The position numbers and the translations under genes were made by a program. DNA of 14,490 nt from Opitutaceae bacterium (lineage in GTDB: Bacteria; Verrucomicrobiota; Verrucomicrobiia; Opitutales; Opitutaceae), in assembly GCA_009919985.1 (NCBI GenBank), contig RGAX01000056.1:1-14490 (forward strand). The letters run 5' to 3'. The notes below the pieces were generated by a model, which did no database searches, was not told the origin of the DNA, and saw only the letters and a program-made list of their open reading frames with translations. Numbering within the stretch: the stretch's first letter is position 1; each line of letters begins with the position of its first letter. Of the stretch, positions 1-8,100 are shown in pieces.

Positions 1-768
1 GCCCAACGCACGCTACGCCAAATCGCCGAGCGTCAACGCACCTTGCTCGAAACGGCCGCCAAACAGGGTGACAAGCTCGATGAAGAAGCGTTTCGCTCTC
101 AACTCCAAGAGCTTACTCATGGTTATGAGCGGCTGTTGCACGACAGCCCGAACAACGCTGAGGTTTTCGCGGCTTACGGTTATCTTCTGCGCAAGGTCGA
201 CATGCGCAAACAGGCCGCCGCGATGCTCCTCAAGGCTAACCAACTCGATAGCGATATTCCCCTCGTCAAAAACCAGCTCGGCAACCTGCTCGCCGAAGAC
301 GGCCGGCCGCTCGATGCGCTCCCGTATTTCATGGCGGCGATCAAACTCTCGCCGAAGGAACCGCTCTATCACTATCAACTAGGCTCGCTCTTACACGAAG
401 CGCAGGATGATTTTCTCAAAAGCGGCGAGTGGACGCGGACCGCGCTCGACCACGCGACGCATGGGGCGTTCAAGACTGCGGCCGAACTCGCGCCAGACCG
501 TTTTGAATTTGGCTACCGCTACGCCGAGTCGTTTTACGATCTGGCCGAACCGCAATGGGATGAGGCTCTAAAAGTCTGGGCCGCTCTCGAAGAAAACGCC
601 GGCACGCCCATCGAGCGCCAGACCCTCCGGCTCCACGCGGCCAATATTCTGCTCAAGCAGGGCCACGCCGACCGCGCCAAGCTGTTATTGGACACTGTGA
701 GCGAGCCAGAATTACAGGGGCAGAAACAAAAGCTGATTGCCCCGCCGGCCGAGACTCCGAAACAGTAG
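1..768 (+). CDS. TPR-repeat protein, 3' part (5' end outside window)
   Basis: The reading frame is open from base 1, so the gene begins upstream. The ATG-like codon at 43 is internal and gives 242 codons if used. The visible protein is helical and fits tetratricopeptide repeats: counted from the codon at 43, about residues 40-140 show paired helices with the usual small and aromatic positions (AAYGYLLRK, LGNLLAEDG, YQLGSLLHEA). There are further helix pairs towards the C-terminus and a short proline-rich tail. No catalytic motif or signal peptide is visible in this part. TPR proteins act as protein-binding scaffolds; the partner is unknown. The next gene starts 6 bases after the stop codon, so the two are probably co-transcribed with the M50 protease and prmB. 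I am sure of the TPR class but not of a specific function. Confidence 0.85.
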   Translation, partial: AQRTLRQIAERQRTLLETAAKQGDKLDEEAFRSQLQELTHGYERLLHDSPNNAEVFAAYGYLLRKVDMRKQAAAMLLKANQLDSDIPLVKNQLGNLLAEDGRPLDALPYFMAAIKLSPKEPLYHYQLGSLLHEAQDDFLKSGEWTRTALDHATHGAFKTAAELAPDRFEFGYRYAESFYDLAEPQWDEALKVWAALEENAGTPIERQTLRLHAANILLKQGHADRAKLLLDTVSEPELQGQKQKLIAPPAETPKQ

Positions 769-774
769 CGGGCT

Positions 775-1428
775 ATGAATACCGGCTTCGACCTCGCGAT
801 GCTGCGCGAGGGTCTCATGTTCTACATCGTGCTCGTTGTGAGCCTGTGCATCCACGAATGGGCGCACGCTTTCGTGGCCGACCGGCTCGGCGACGACACT
901 CCACGCCACGATGGCCGCGTGACGCTCAACCCCGTGGCCCATATGGATCTTTTCGGTTCGGTGATATTCCCTTTGGTGTGCATCTTCATGTTTCCCGGTG
1001 GTCTGCTTTTTGGTTGGGGACGCCCCGTGATGATCAACCCGTCCAATTTCCCGCACCGTAAACGCGACGAAGTCCTCACGACGCTCGCCGGACCGGCAGC
1101 CAATCTCGGCCTCGCTTTACTCGCGGCGGTAATCGGTGGGTTTGCATTTCGCTACGATCCGCGCGTGATCGAACTGGTGAAGCTCGTGCTCTCGCTCAAC
1201 GTTGCGTTAGCTGTTTTTAATCTCATCCCGCTGCCTCCGCTAGACGGTGGCACGGTGTTGAAACATGCAGTCGGCATGAGCGAAGAGACGTTTTTCAATA
1301 TCGCTCGCTGGAGTATGCTCGTACTGCTGATCGCGATCAATATCCCGCCGGTGCGTCAATTGCTCGGGCTTGCGATGGGCTTAGTGAGCTGGCCGTTCGC
1401 GTCGTTGTTTCAGGCGATTGCCGGATGA
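775..1428 (+). CDS. M50-family site-2-protease-like membrane metalloprotease
   Basis: This 217-residue integral membrane protein carries the zinc-protease motif HEWAH (residues 27-31) in its first membrane helix. A second conserved patch, AGPAAN, lies at 105-110. The third metal-ligand motif, NLIPLPPLDGG at 149-159, supplies the aspartate (D157). These are the three signatures of the S2P/M50 family. The short length, with no PDZ domain, fits the minimal S2P-like group rather than RseP, which is about 450 residues with PDZ domains. The protein probably cuts membrane-embedded substrates, but which ones cannot be read from the sequence. The ATG at 775 follows the TPR gene by 6 bases. The gene's end overlaps the prmB start by 4 bases (ATGA), indicating translational coupling. 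Confidence 0.9.
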   Translation: MNTGFDLAMLREGLMFYIVLVVSLCIHEWAHAFVADRLGDDTPRHDGRVTLNPVAHMDLFGSVIFPLVCIFMFPGGLLFGWGRPVMINPSNFPHRKRDEVLTTLAGPAANLGLALLAAVIGGFAFRYDPRVIELVKLVLSLNVALAVFNLIPLPPLDGGTVLKHAVGMSEETFFNIARWSMLVLLIAINIPPVRQLLGLAMGLVSWPFASLFQAIAG

Positions 1429-2342
1429 AATCTCGCGACCTCTTCGCGAGTGCGAGCCGTTGGATGACGTTCGATCAGTGGCTCCGCGGCGTTGAAAAAC
1501 TCTACGTCAAGTCGGGTGCCACACTCGGCCAAGTGGCTGCGAGCGCACACGACGAAGCACTCTATCTGCTCTTGCGCACGCTCGAGCTCCCCCTCGATAG
1601 CGATGCGCGCGTGCTGGCAAAGAAACTCACGGGGCTCGATCGGGCGAAGATCGAAGCGGTGTTTCGTCGCCGGTTAGTCGATCATGTCCCCGCCGGGTAT
1701 CTCACGCGCGAGGCGTGGCTGGGCGAGCACCAGTTTTATGTGGATGAACGCGTGATCATCCCGCGCTCCTATTTTTTAGAAATTATCCCAGAGCAGCTCA
1801 ACGGTTGGTTGCCCGATCCGAAGAAAGTCACGCGACTCGTCGATGTGTGTACGGGCTCGGGCTGCCTCGCAATTTTGTTGGCGAAGCATTTCCCCAAGGC
1901 AACAGTGGATGCCGTGGATCTCTCGGCCGATGCGCTCGCGGTGGCCACGATCAACGTGAAAGCCCACCGGCTCACAAAACGCGTGTCTTTGCACCGCAGT
2001 GACGTTTTCGACACCGTGCCGGCAGTGAAGTACGATGTAATTTTGAGTAACCCGCCTTACGAACCCAGTGCGCATTGCGACGCGTTGCCGGCGGAGTTTA
2101 AGCAAGAGCCGCGGCTGGCGCTGGACGGCGGCCGCGACGGGCTTGATATCATTCGCAAGCTGTTGCGTCAGGCGCGCACGCGGCTGCAACCGCACGGGAT
2201 CGTGTTGATCGAAGTCGGTGGCTTGATGGCAGCGATGGATCGCGAGTTTGCGACGCTCGAACCGCATTGGTTGCACACCAGTGATGGCAGTAACTGCGTG
2301 TGTGTGATCCATGCGGCGCGTTTGAAAACGTGGCGCGGTTGA
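1425..2342 (+). CDS. prmB: Ribosomal protein L3 N5-glutamine methyltransferase PrmB
   Basis: This 305-residue SAM-dependent methyltransferase should methylate a glutamine of ribosomal protein L3 in the cytoplasm. The SAM-binding motif I is at 139-150 (VDVCTGSGCLAI), an acidic ribose-binding residue is near D165, and the catalytic NPPY is at 209-212. The N-terminal domain contains the stretch AGYLTREAWLGEHQFYVDER (90-109), and the region after NPPY reads LPAEFKQEP. Both match PrmB better than its paralogue PrmC, which modifies release factors. Length is normal for PrmB. The start codon overlaps the protease stop codon (1425-1428). No defects are seen. Confidence 0.92.
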   Translation: MKSRDLFASASRWMTFDQWLRGVEKLYVKSGATLGQVAASAHDEALYLLLRTLELPLDSDARVLAKKLTGLDRAKIEAVFRRRLVDHVPAGYLTREAWLGEHQFYVDERVIIPRSYFLEIIPEQLNGWLPDPKKVTRLVDVCTGSGCLAILLAKHFPKATVDAVDLSADALAVATINVKAHRLTKRVSLHRSDVFDTVPAVKYDVILSNPPYEPSAHCDALPAEFKQEPRLALDGGRDGLDIIRKLLRQARTRLQPHGIVLIEVGGLMAAMDREFATLEPHWLHTSDGSNCVCVIHAARLKTWRG

Positions 2343-2431
2343 GCGCGGCGACATCGTCGGAATCGGCGATTGTGTGAAATCAGCCCGCGGGTTGGCATAA
2401 TGGGCGCTTTCGGATTCATATACTCAACTTC

Positions 2432-3631
2432 ATGGATGCTCATTTAATGGAATTTCTCGGGATGCTCGTGCGATGGCTGCACGTGATCGCGGGGGTGGCT
2501 TGGATCGGTTCGTCATTTTATTTTATCTGGCTGGATAATAGTTTAGAGGCGCCAGCGCCCGGCTCGCAGAACGCTCAAAAAGGCGTCTCCGGTGAGTTGT
2601 GGGCGGTGCACGGCGGCGGTTTTTACAATCCGCAGAAATACGCGGTTGCGCCGGCTTCGCTCCCAGAAAAATTACATTGGTTTAAATGGGAGGCTTACAC
2701 GACGTGGCTCTCAGGCACCGCTTTGCTGGTGCTCGTGTATTGGTTGCACGCGCAGACGATGATGGTCGATGCGACTCGCGCGGATCTCACCGGTTGGCAG
2801 GCCGTCGGTATCGGTGCAGCAAGCATGGTAATTTCGTGGTTTGTGTATGATGCGTTGTGTCGTTCACCGCTCGGCAAGCGAGACGGTGCGCTGGGTGCGC
2901 TCGTGTTTGTGTTGCTCGGCGGGCTAACGTGGGCGCTGTGTCACTGGCTCGGCGGGCGCGCGGCCTACATCCACGTCGGTACCTCAATCGGTACGATTAT
3001 GGCGGCGAATGTGTTTTTCATCATCATTCCCGGGCAAAAGAAAATGGTGGAAGCAATGCGCGTCGGCCAGTTGCCCGATCCGATCTACGGCAAGCGCGGC
3101 AAGCAGCGCAGCGTGCACAATAACTACTTCACACTGCCGGTCATTTTTATCATGATCAGTAACCACTACGCAGCGACCTACGGTCACGCGCAGAATTGGG
3201 CCGTGCTAATTTTGATCTCGGCGGCGGCGGTTTCGATCCGGCACTTTTTTAACCGCAAACACAAAGGCGTCTACGCGTGGCAATTTCTCGGCGCGGGCGC
3301 GGTGATGTTGGGGGTCACGGCTTGGTGGACGGGACCGTACGGACCGCCTCCGCCGATGTCGGTAACGCCAGTAAGTTTTGCCCAAGTGCAGCCGATTATT
3401 GCGCAGCGGTGCACGACCTGTCACATGCCGACCCCGACGTTTCCCGGGATCGCGCAGGCACCGGCCGGTGTGTTGCTCAATTCCTCGGCGAGCATCGCGC
3501 AGAATGCCGGCCGGATTTACCAACAGGTCGCCGTGACGCGCATCATGCCCCTCGGTAACGTCACGCAGATCACCGAGGAAGAACGCGCGATGATCGCGCG
3601 TTGGTTCCACGACGGCGCGCCGACGAACTAA
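2432..3631 (+). CDS. puuD: Urate hydroxylase PuuD, membrane protein with C-terminal cytochrome c domain
   Basis: This 399-residue protein matches PuuD along its whole length. PuuD is a membrane enzyme that oxidises urate to 5-hydroxyisourate and passes electrons to the respiratory chain rather than making hydrogen peroxide. The N-terminal part has several membrane helices and the PuuD-type stretches HVIAGVAWIGSSFYFIWLD (17-35) and GELWAVHGGGFYNPQKY (54-70). The C-terminal 90 residues form a cytochrome c domain with haem site CTTCH at 327-331 and a likely axial methionine in RIMPLGN (Met372). Some homologues lack this haem domain; this one has it intact. No other purine-degradation gene lies in the window. 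The gene starts 89 bases after prmB, and a -10-like TATACT sits at 2419-2424 but leaves almost no leader, so the promoter is unclear. ATG at 2447 is an alternative start. Confidence 0.9.
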   Translation: MDAHLMEFLGMLVRWLHVIAGVAWIGSSFYFIWLDNSLEAPAPGSQNAQKGVSGELWAVHGGGFYNPQKYAVAPASLPEKLHWFKWEAYTTWLSGTALLVLVYWLHAQTMMVDATRADLTGWQAVGIGAASMVISWFVYDALCRSPLGKRDGALGALVFVLLGGLTWALCHWLGGRAAYIHVGTSIGTIMAANVFFIIIPGQKKMVEAMRVGQLPDPIYGKRGKQRSVHNNYFTLPVIFIMISNHYAATYGHAQNWAVLILISAAAVSIRHFFNRKHKGVYAWQFLGAGAVMLGVTAWWTGPYGPPPPMSVTPVSFAQVQPIIAQRCTTCHMPTPTFPGIAQAPAGVLLNSSASIAQNAGRIYQQVAVTRIMPLGNVTQITEEERAMIARWFHDGAPTN

Positions 3632-3638
3632 GCGCGCG
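3616..3638. terminator. Possible weak hairpin between convergent puuD and rhodanese genes
   Basis: GCGCGC at 3616-3621 and GCGCGC at 3633-3638 can pair around an 11-base loop spanning the puuD stop codon. A T-containing but broken run (GGTTTATTT) follows on the plus strand. It may help end puuD transcription, but alternating GC sequence pairs easily by chance, so support is weak. Confidence 0.25.
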
Positions 3639-3646
3639 ACCTTGGT

Positions 3647-4048
3647 TTATTTCTTAGCTTCGACTTTGAGAGTTGGTTGACCTGCGTCGGCCCAAGCTTT
3701 GAAGCCGCCGGCGTTGGAGACCTTTACGCCTTGGGCGGCGAGGGCTTTACCGACGATACCGGCGCGCGTGCCGGAGCGGCAGTAGAGGATGATTTCTTTA
3801 CCGGCGTTTTTCTCGAGGAAAGGTTTCCACTCTTTTTGCGCGCCATCGAAATCACTCTTGGCCAGTAACGTGGCTGCTGCAACGACGCCGGTCTCGGCCC
3901 ATTCTCCGGGTTCGCGGATATCAACGAGGACGGCCTTGCCCTCGGCAACGAGTTTGGCAGCGGCTGCGGGATCGATCTTGGGGGCCTCGGCGGCGAAGAC
4001 TGTAACGGCGGAAGTGAATAGGGCAGCGAGTATAAGGCGCAGTTTCAT
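3647..4048 (-). CDS. Periplasmic single-domain rhodanese (sulfurtransferase)
   Basis: This 133-residue protein starts at the ATG at 4048. The frame is open farther upstream, but the start at 4048 gives a clean signal peptide (MKLRLILAALFTSAVTVFAA, cleavage about residue 20), so I reject the longer version. The mature part is one rhodanese domain with LVDIREPGEW at 41-50 and the active loop CRSGTR at 90-95. Cys90 is the persulfide-carrying nucleophile, so the protein should be catalytically competent in the periplasm. Rhodaneses move sulfane sulfur between donors and thiols. Upstream on the same strand lies a dead DUF2892 gene. In E. coli YgaP a rhodanese and this membrane domain are fused, so these two were probably once an operon. 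It converges on puuD with only 15 bases between stop codons. Confidence 0.88.
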   Translation of the reverse strand: MKLRLILAALFTSAVTVFAAEAPKIDPAAAAKLVAEGKAVLVDIREPGEWAETGVVAAATLLAKSDFDGAQKEWKPFLEKNAGKEIILYCRSGTRAGIVGKALAAQGVKVSNAGGFKAWADAGQPTLKVEAKK

Positions 4049-4122
4049 GGGGAATAGGGTGTGCGGGAAACGTGACGGTAATGCGGACGGGAGCAAATTA
4101 GTTAAGCGGATCAGTTTTGGAC

Positions 4123-4242
4123 GGTGCGGGTGCTCTAGCAGAAGGGCACTTAGGTGGGACAAAAGTGTAACGTGGTGAGCTGTGGGAAGAGGCCGACGAT
4201 GATGCTAAGGATGATGTCTAAGTGGCCGAGGTCGGGTTTCAT
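4123..4242 (-). pseudogene. Decayed DUF2892 (YgaP-TM type) gene remnant
   Basis: Reading minus from the ATG at 4240-4242 gives MKPDLGHLDIILSIIVGL, then FPQLTTLHFCPT, a stop, VPFC, another stop, STRT. The intact 65-residue protein at 4956-5153 reads MKPNIGSIDRILRIIIGL at the same place, and TATLRFCPAYVPFGLSTC later. The remnant therefore lacks about 19 residues spanning the end of the first membrane segment and the start of the second. It has TAA (4150-4152) in place of a tyrosine codon and TAG (4135-4137) in place of a leucine codon. The missing stretch is bounded in the intact copy by two GCCGATGA repeats (5049-5056 and 5103-5110) exactly 54 bases apart, so slippage between such repeats explains the loss. 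It lies just upstream of the rhodanese gene on the same strand. Confidence 0.85.
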
Positions 4243-4369
4243 AAGACCGTTGATGGGACTTTACTAATCTGACGGTAAGAACGAAATCGCGCCTACGGGT
4301 AGGTTATATTGGACGTTTAGGTGACACCATACTTTGCAAAAGGTCCGACTATTTGCTAAGTATACTGAC

Positions 4370-4839
4370 ATGATTGCGAATCCCTTTTGGCAGCAACGAC
4401 TGGATCAGGCGTAGCAGCAGGCACCCATTGTCTGGCTCGCGGGCGTGCGACGCTACGGTAAGACCACCCTCGCGCAGAGTTTTGGGATCGATTGTTGTCT
4501 CGTAGTGAACTGCGACTTGTCGGCCACGGAAGACATGCTGCGCGACCCGATGTTGTTTTTCAAAAACTGCGACCGACCGGTGGTGGTGTTCGATGAGATT
4601 CACCAACTTGGCGATCCGAGCCGTGTGTTAAAAATCGCCGCAGACGAGTTTCCGAAATTACGCGTGCTGGCGACGGGTTCATCCAGGCTGGCGACGAGCG
4701 AGAAATTCCGAGACACCCTTGCCGGTGCGGCAGCGGCAGTTGTGTTTCGTGCCGGTGCTCACCGGCGGGTTGGCCGCGTTTGGGGCGCGCCTTTGGCATG
4801 TCATTGTTAGGAGTCCCGCCCCGCGGAACCTCAAAGTAA
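4370..4839 (+). pseudogene. Broken AAA-type ATPase gene (AAA_14/DUF4143 family), truncated
   Basis: From the ATG at 4370 the frame reads MIANPFWQQRLDQA, then an in-frame TAG at 4412-4414, then QQAPIVWLAGVRRYGKTTLAQ. A tryptophan codon TGG changed to TAG would explain the stop. Past the stop the frame is well kept: Walker A-like GVRRYGKTTLAQ, Walker B-like VVVFDEIHQL near 4585-4614, and a sensor-like VLATGSSRL near 4666-4692. After the codons for DTLAG (about 4712-4726) homology continues in another frame (from 4725: RQRQLCFVPVL then LAAFG). A second shift near 4807 gives LGVPPRG. Intact members run to roughly 380-400 residues; here the C-terminal half including DUF4143 is gone. The gene is therefore dead. 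Translation from the codon at 4445 would start inside the P-loop and is unlikely to give a working ATPase. Confidence 0.85.
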
Positions 4840-4937
4840 TCTAGCTGAATCGCCACGGTCCACGGCTGTTGGCCTAGCGAGGACAAGGCATTTTTAAAGA
4901 TCTAACCCCAAAAAAGACGTTGGTATCAGGCCGTCAA

Positions 4938-4957
4938 AACGGGGCGGGCCGGCCGTT
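4938..4957 (-). terminator. Possible terminator after the minus-strand operon
   Basis: On the minus strand AACGG (4957-4953) can pair with CCGTT (4942-4938) around a 10-base GC-rich loop, followed by two more T. It sits right at the stop codon of the last operon gene. The stem is short, so the call is tentative. Confidence 0.3.
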
Positions 4958-5153
4958 ATTTTGGGTCGTTTGAGAGTGCGCAGGTGCTCAAGCCAAAGGG
5001 CACGTAGGCGGGGCAAAAGCGGAGTGTGGCGGTTAGCAACGGCACTAAGCCGATGAGACCAAACCAGGATGTGTAGTAGTAGCCGGCGACAAGCACGGCG
5101 AGGCCGATGATGATGCGAAGAATGCGATCGATAGAGCCAATGTTGGGTTTCAT
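4956..5153 (-). CDS. DUF2892 / YgaP-type small membrane protein
   Basis: This 65-residue protein has two hydrophobic segments (about 10-24 and 28-43) separated by a tight turn, then a conserved cysteine-proline in RFCPAYVPFG (Cys47) and a second cysteine at Cys58. This is the YgaP-like transmembrane domain that in E. coli is fused to a rhodanese. Its molecular role is not firmly known; YgaP has been linked to sulfur or thiocyanate handling. It is the last gene of the minus-strand operon, 35 bases after the RND permease. A dead paralogue lies at 4123-4242 and a divergent one at 9462-9692. The ATG at 5153 fits the N-terminus shared with the dead copy (MKP.), which supports the start. Confidence 0.85.
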   Translation of the reverse strand: MKPNIGSIDRILRIIIGLAVLVAGYYYTSWFGLIGLVPLLTATLRFCPAYVPFGLSTCALSNDPK

Positions 5154-5188
5154 GGAATGGCGGATTTTTGCGGACTCGAAATCTAAGA

Positions 5189-8100
5189 TTATGCCGTCGG
5201 CTTTCTCTGGTTCGCCATAAAGTACAGAACGGGCACGGCCATGCGGCTGATGAGAAGTGAGGCGATTTCACCAGCCATGAGGCTGATGGCGAGGCCTTGA
5301 AAAATCGGGTCGGCGAGGATAACACTCGCCCCGATCACCACGGCGAGCGCGGTGAGCAACATCGGACGGAAGCGCACCGCGCCTGCTTCGACCACGGCGT
5401 CGCGTAGCGAGAGACCATGCGCCCGACGAAGCTCGATGAAGTCGACCAAGATAATCGAATTGCGCACCACGATGCCGGCGCCGGCCATGAAGCCGATCAT
5501 CGAGGTAGCCGTGAAAAACGCGCCCATTGCCCAATGCGCGGGCAAGATGCCGATCAGAGAAAATGGAATCGCCGCCATCACGACCAGCGGCGTCACATAG
5601 CTCTTGAACCATCCAACCATCAACAGGGCGATGAGTACGAGTACCGCGGCGAACGCGAGGCCGAGATCACGAAAAACCTCGAGCGTAATATGCCATTCGC
5701 CATCCCACTTGAGCGCGGGCGCTAGATCCTCGAATGGCTGGTTGAGGTGGTAGATGGGTAGCTCGGCGTCCACGGCGCCAAAAGTGCGGGCGTCCAGTTT
5801 TTGGATTTCGCGGTGCATGTTAAAGAGCGCATAGGCGGGACTCTCGACGACGCCGGCGACATCGGCGGTGACGTAGGTGACGGGTTTCAGATTTTTGCGG
5901 TAGAGGTTGCGCTCGCCGGTGGTGCGCTCGATGTGCACGAGTTCGGAGAGCGGAATCAGCGGGGCGGCGGGATTAAGGTCGGCGCGCACATTGATCGCTA
6001 GGACAGCGGCCGGATGCGCGCGATCGCGGGCGGCAACTTCGACGATGATAGGCAGATCTTCGCGCTCGGCTGGAAGATGAAGAAGATCGATCATGGCACC
6101 CTGGGTCGCGAGTGCGAGAGTCTGGTTAATAGCGGCTACGCTCACGCCGTGAAGGGCGGCTTTTTCGCGGTCGATGAGATAGCGGATTTTGGGTTGGTCG
6201 GCTTCGACAAACCAATCGACATCTACAGTACCGGGTGCGCGTTCGATGATAGCTCGCACGGCTGTAGCGAGGGCGAGGCGCTGGGATTCGGAGGGTCCGT
6301 AGATTTCAGCGACGATTGATTGAAGAACGGGAGGGCCGGGAGGAACTTCCGCCACAGCTACAGCGACGCCGTATTTTTTGGCGATGGCGGCTACGCGCGG
6401 GCGAATCCGTTTGGCGATAGCGTGGCTTTGCTCAGAGCGCTCGGCTTTGCCTACGAGGTTCACTTGGATGTCGGCGACGTTGGGGCCGCGCCGGAGGAAA
6501 GAGTGGCGCACGAGGCCGTTAAAATTAAACGGAGCAGCTGTGCCGGCGTAAATTTGGTAATCTCGGACTTCGGGCTCGGAGCGTAGAGCGGTGGCCATCT
6601 CAGTGGCGATGCGCGTGGTTTGTTCCAGCGTCGTACCCTCGGGAGTTTTCAGCACGATTTGAAACTCTGATTTATTGTCGAAGGGCAGCATCTTGATCGT
6701 GACGGCGCCAAAGAGCACGAAGCCGATCGAAACGAGCAGCAATCCGACGATACCAGCGAGGAACGTCCAGCGCCAGCGGGCGCGGTCGAGCAGGGGTTCC
6801 ATGATGCGATGATACAGCCGTGTGAACCAATCAGACGGCGCGTGATCATGATCAGCGGCGGCGCTCGCGAGCGAAGCGGCGCGGCGACGCAAGACGCGGA
6901 TGGCGGCCCATGGCGTGACGGTGAAAGCGATCACGATGGAAAACAGCATCGCCGCGGTGGAGCCGATGGGGATCGGGCGCATATAGGGGCCCATCAGGCC
7001 GCCGACAAACGCCATAGGTAGTATGGCGGCAATCACGGCCCAAGTGGCGAGGATCGTGGGGTTGCCCACTTCGTCGACGGCCGCGAGGGCGATTTCCCCG
7101 AGTGATTTTTTATCAGCGTCCGGCAAGCGCATGTGACGGACGATATTTTCAACCACGACAATCGCGTCGTCTACTAGGATGCCGATGGAGAAAATCAGCG
7201 CAAATAGGGTGATTCGGTTGAGCGTGTACCCATAAAGATAGAAAACGAGTAGCGTCAAAGCTAGCGTGGCAGGAATCGCTAGGAGTACGACGAGCGATTC
7301 GCGCCAGCCGAGAAAAAGGAGTATCAGAATCGCGACGCCGAAGACGGCGATACCCATATGAAGGAGCAGCTCGTTACTTTTCTCGGCAGCGGTGTGGCCG
7401 TAGTCGCGCGTAACGGTGACCGTGACATCGGCGGGTAAAAGCGTGCCGCGGAGCGTATCGACTTTGGCGAGTGCGGCGCTGACGACGTCGATGGCGTTAG
7501 CGCCCGGGCGCTTGGCGAGGCTCAACGTGACGGCCGCCTCAAGATCTGTGGCGGCGGATCCATGGAGCACGACATCCTCCGCTTCCTCAGCGGAATCGCT
7601 GATGGTGGCGACGTCTCGCAGATAAATAGGTGCGGTAGCTTGGGTGCTGATGACGACCGAGCCTACGTCAGCGGAGTCGCGCAGAAATGCGCCGGTTTCG
7701 AGGAGGAACTCAGTGTTGTTGAAAGGGCGTGAGCCGGATTGGAGTTGGCGATTGGCCGCTTGGAGTGCGGGCGTGACTTGAGCGACGGTAAGGCCGCGAG
7801 CCGCGAGAGCCGTGGGATCAAGTTGCACGCGGACCGCGCGGCGGACGCCGCCGATGAGCGTCGTCTCGGCGACTTGCGGGATAGTTTTGATCGCGTCGTC
7901 GACTAGTTGGGCGAGACGGCGGAGTGCGAGGTGGTCGTGCGTAGCACTCGAAAAAGTGAGGGCGAGGACGGGGACATCGTCGATGGTGCGGGGTTTGACG
8001 AGTGGTGCCGTGGCCCCGAGCGGAAGGCGGTCGAGGTTGGCGTTGAGTCGCTGATTAAGTCGAACGAGCGCGGGTTCGATTTCCGTTCCGACTTTGTAGC

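Noticed and set aside
1776..2354. A 192-codon minus-strand frame opposite prmB
   Set aside because: It is antisense to clear PrmB motifs, its composition is typical of a shadow frame, and no start context is seen.
3206..3610. A 134-codon minus-strand frame opposite the PuuD cytochrome domain
   Set aside because: It is very rich in arginine and histidine as expected of an antisense frame, and it lies opposite the conserved haem motif.
4049..4162. A longer N-terminus for the periplasmic rhodanese starting at 4162
   Set aside because: The extra 38 residues have no domain character and would bury the signal peptide that begins at the ATG at 4048. They also run into the DUF2892 remnant.
4292..4303. 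Palindrome CCTAC-GG-GTAGG as a hairpin or operator
   Set aside because: A two-base loop is too tight for a hairpin, and there is no intact nearby gene it would clearly control.
4445..4810. A 121-residue plus-strand gene encoding a small ATPase
   Set aside because: It would start inside the P-loop, its last 30 residues are out-of-frame sequence, and the true family start lies at 4370 before an amber codon. It belongs to the pseudogene.
4894..5325. A 143-codon minus-strand frame overlapping the DUF2892 and RND genes
   Set aside because: It overlaps two better genes in another frame and has no family resemblance.
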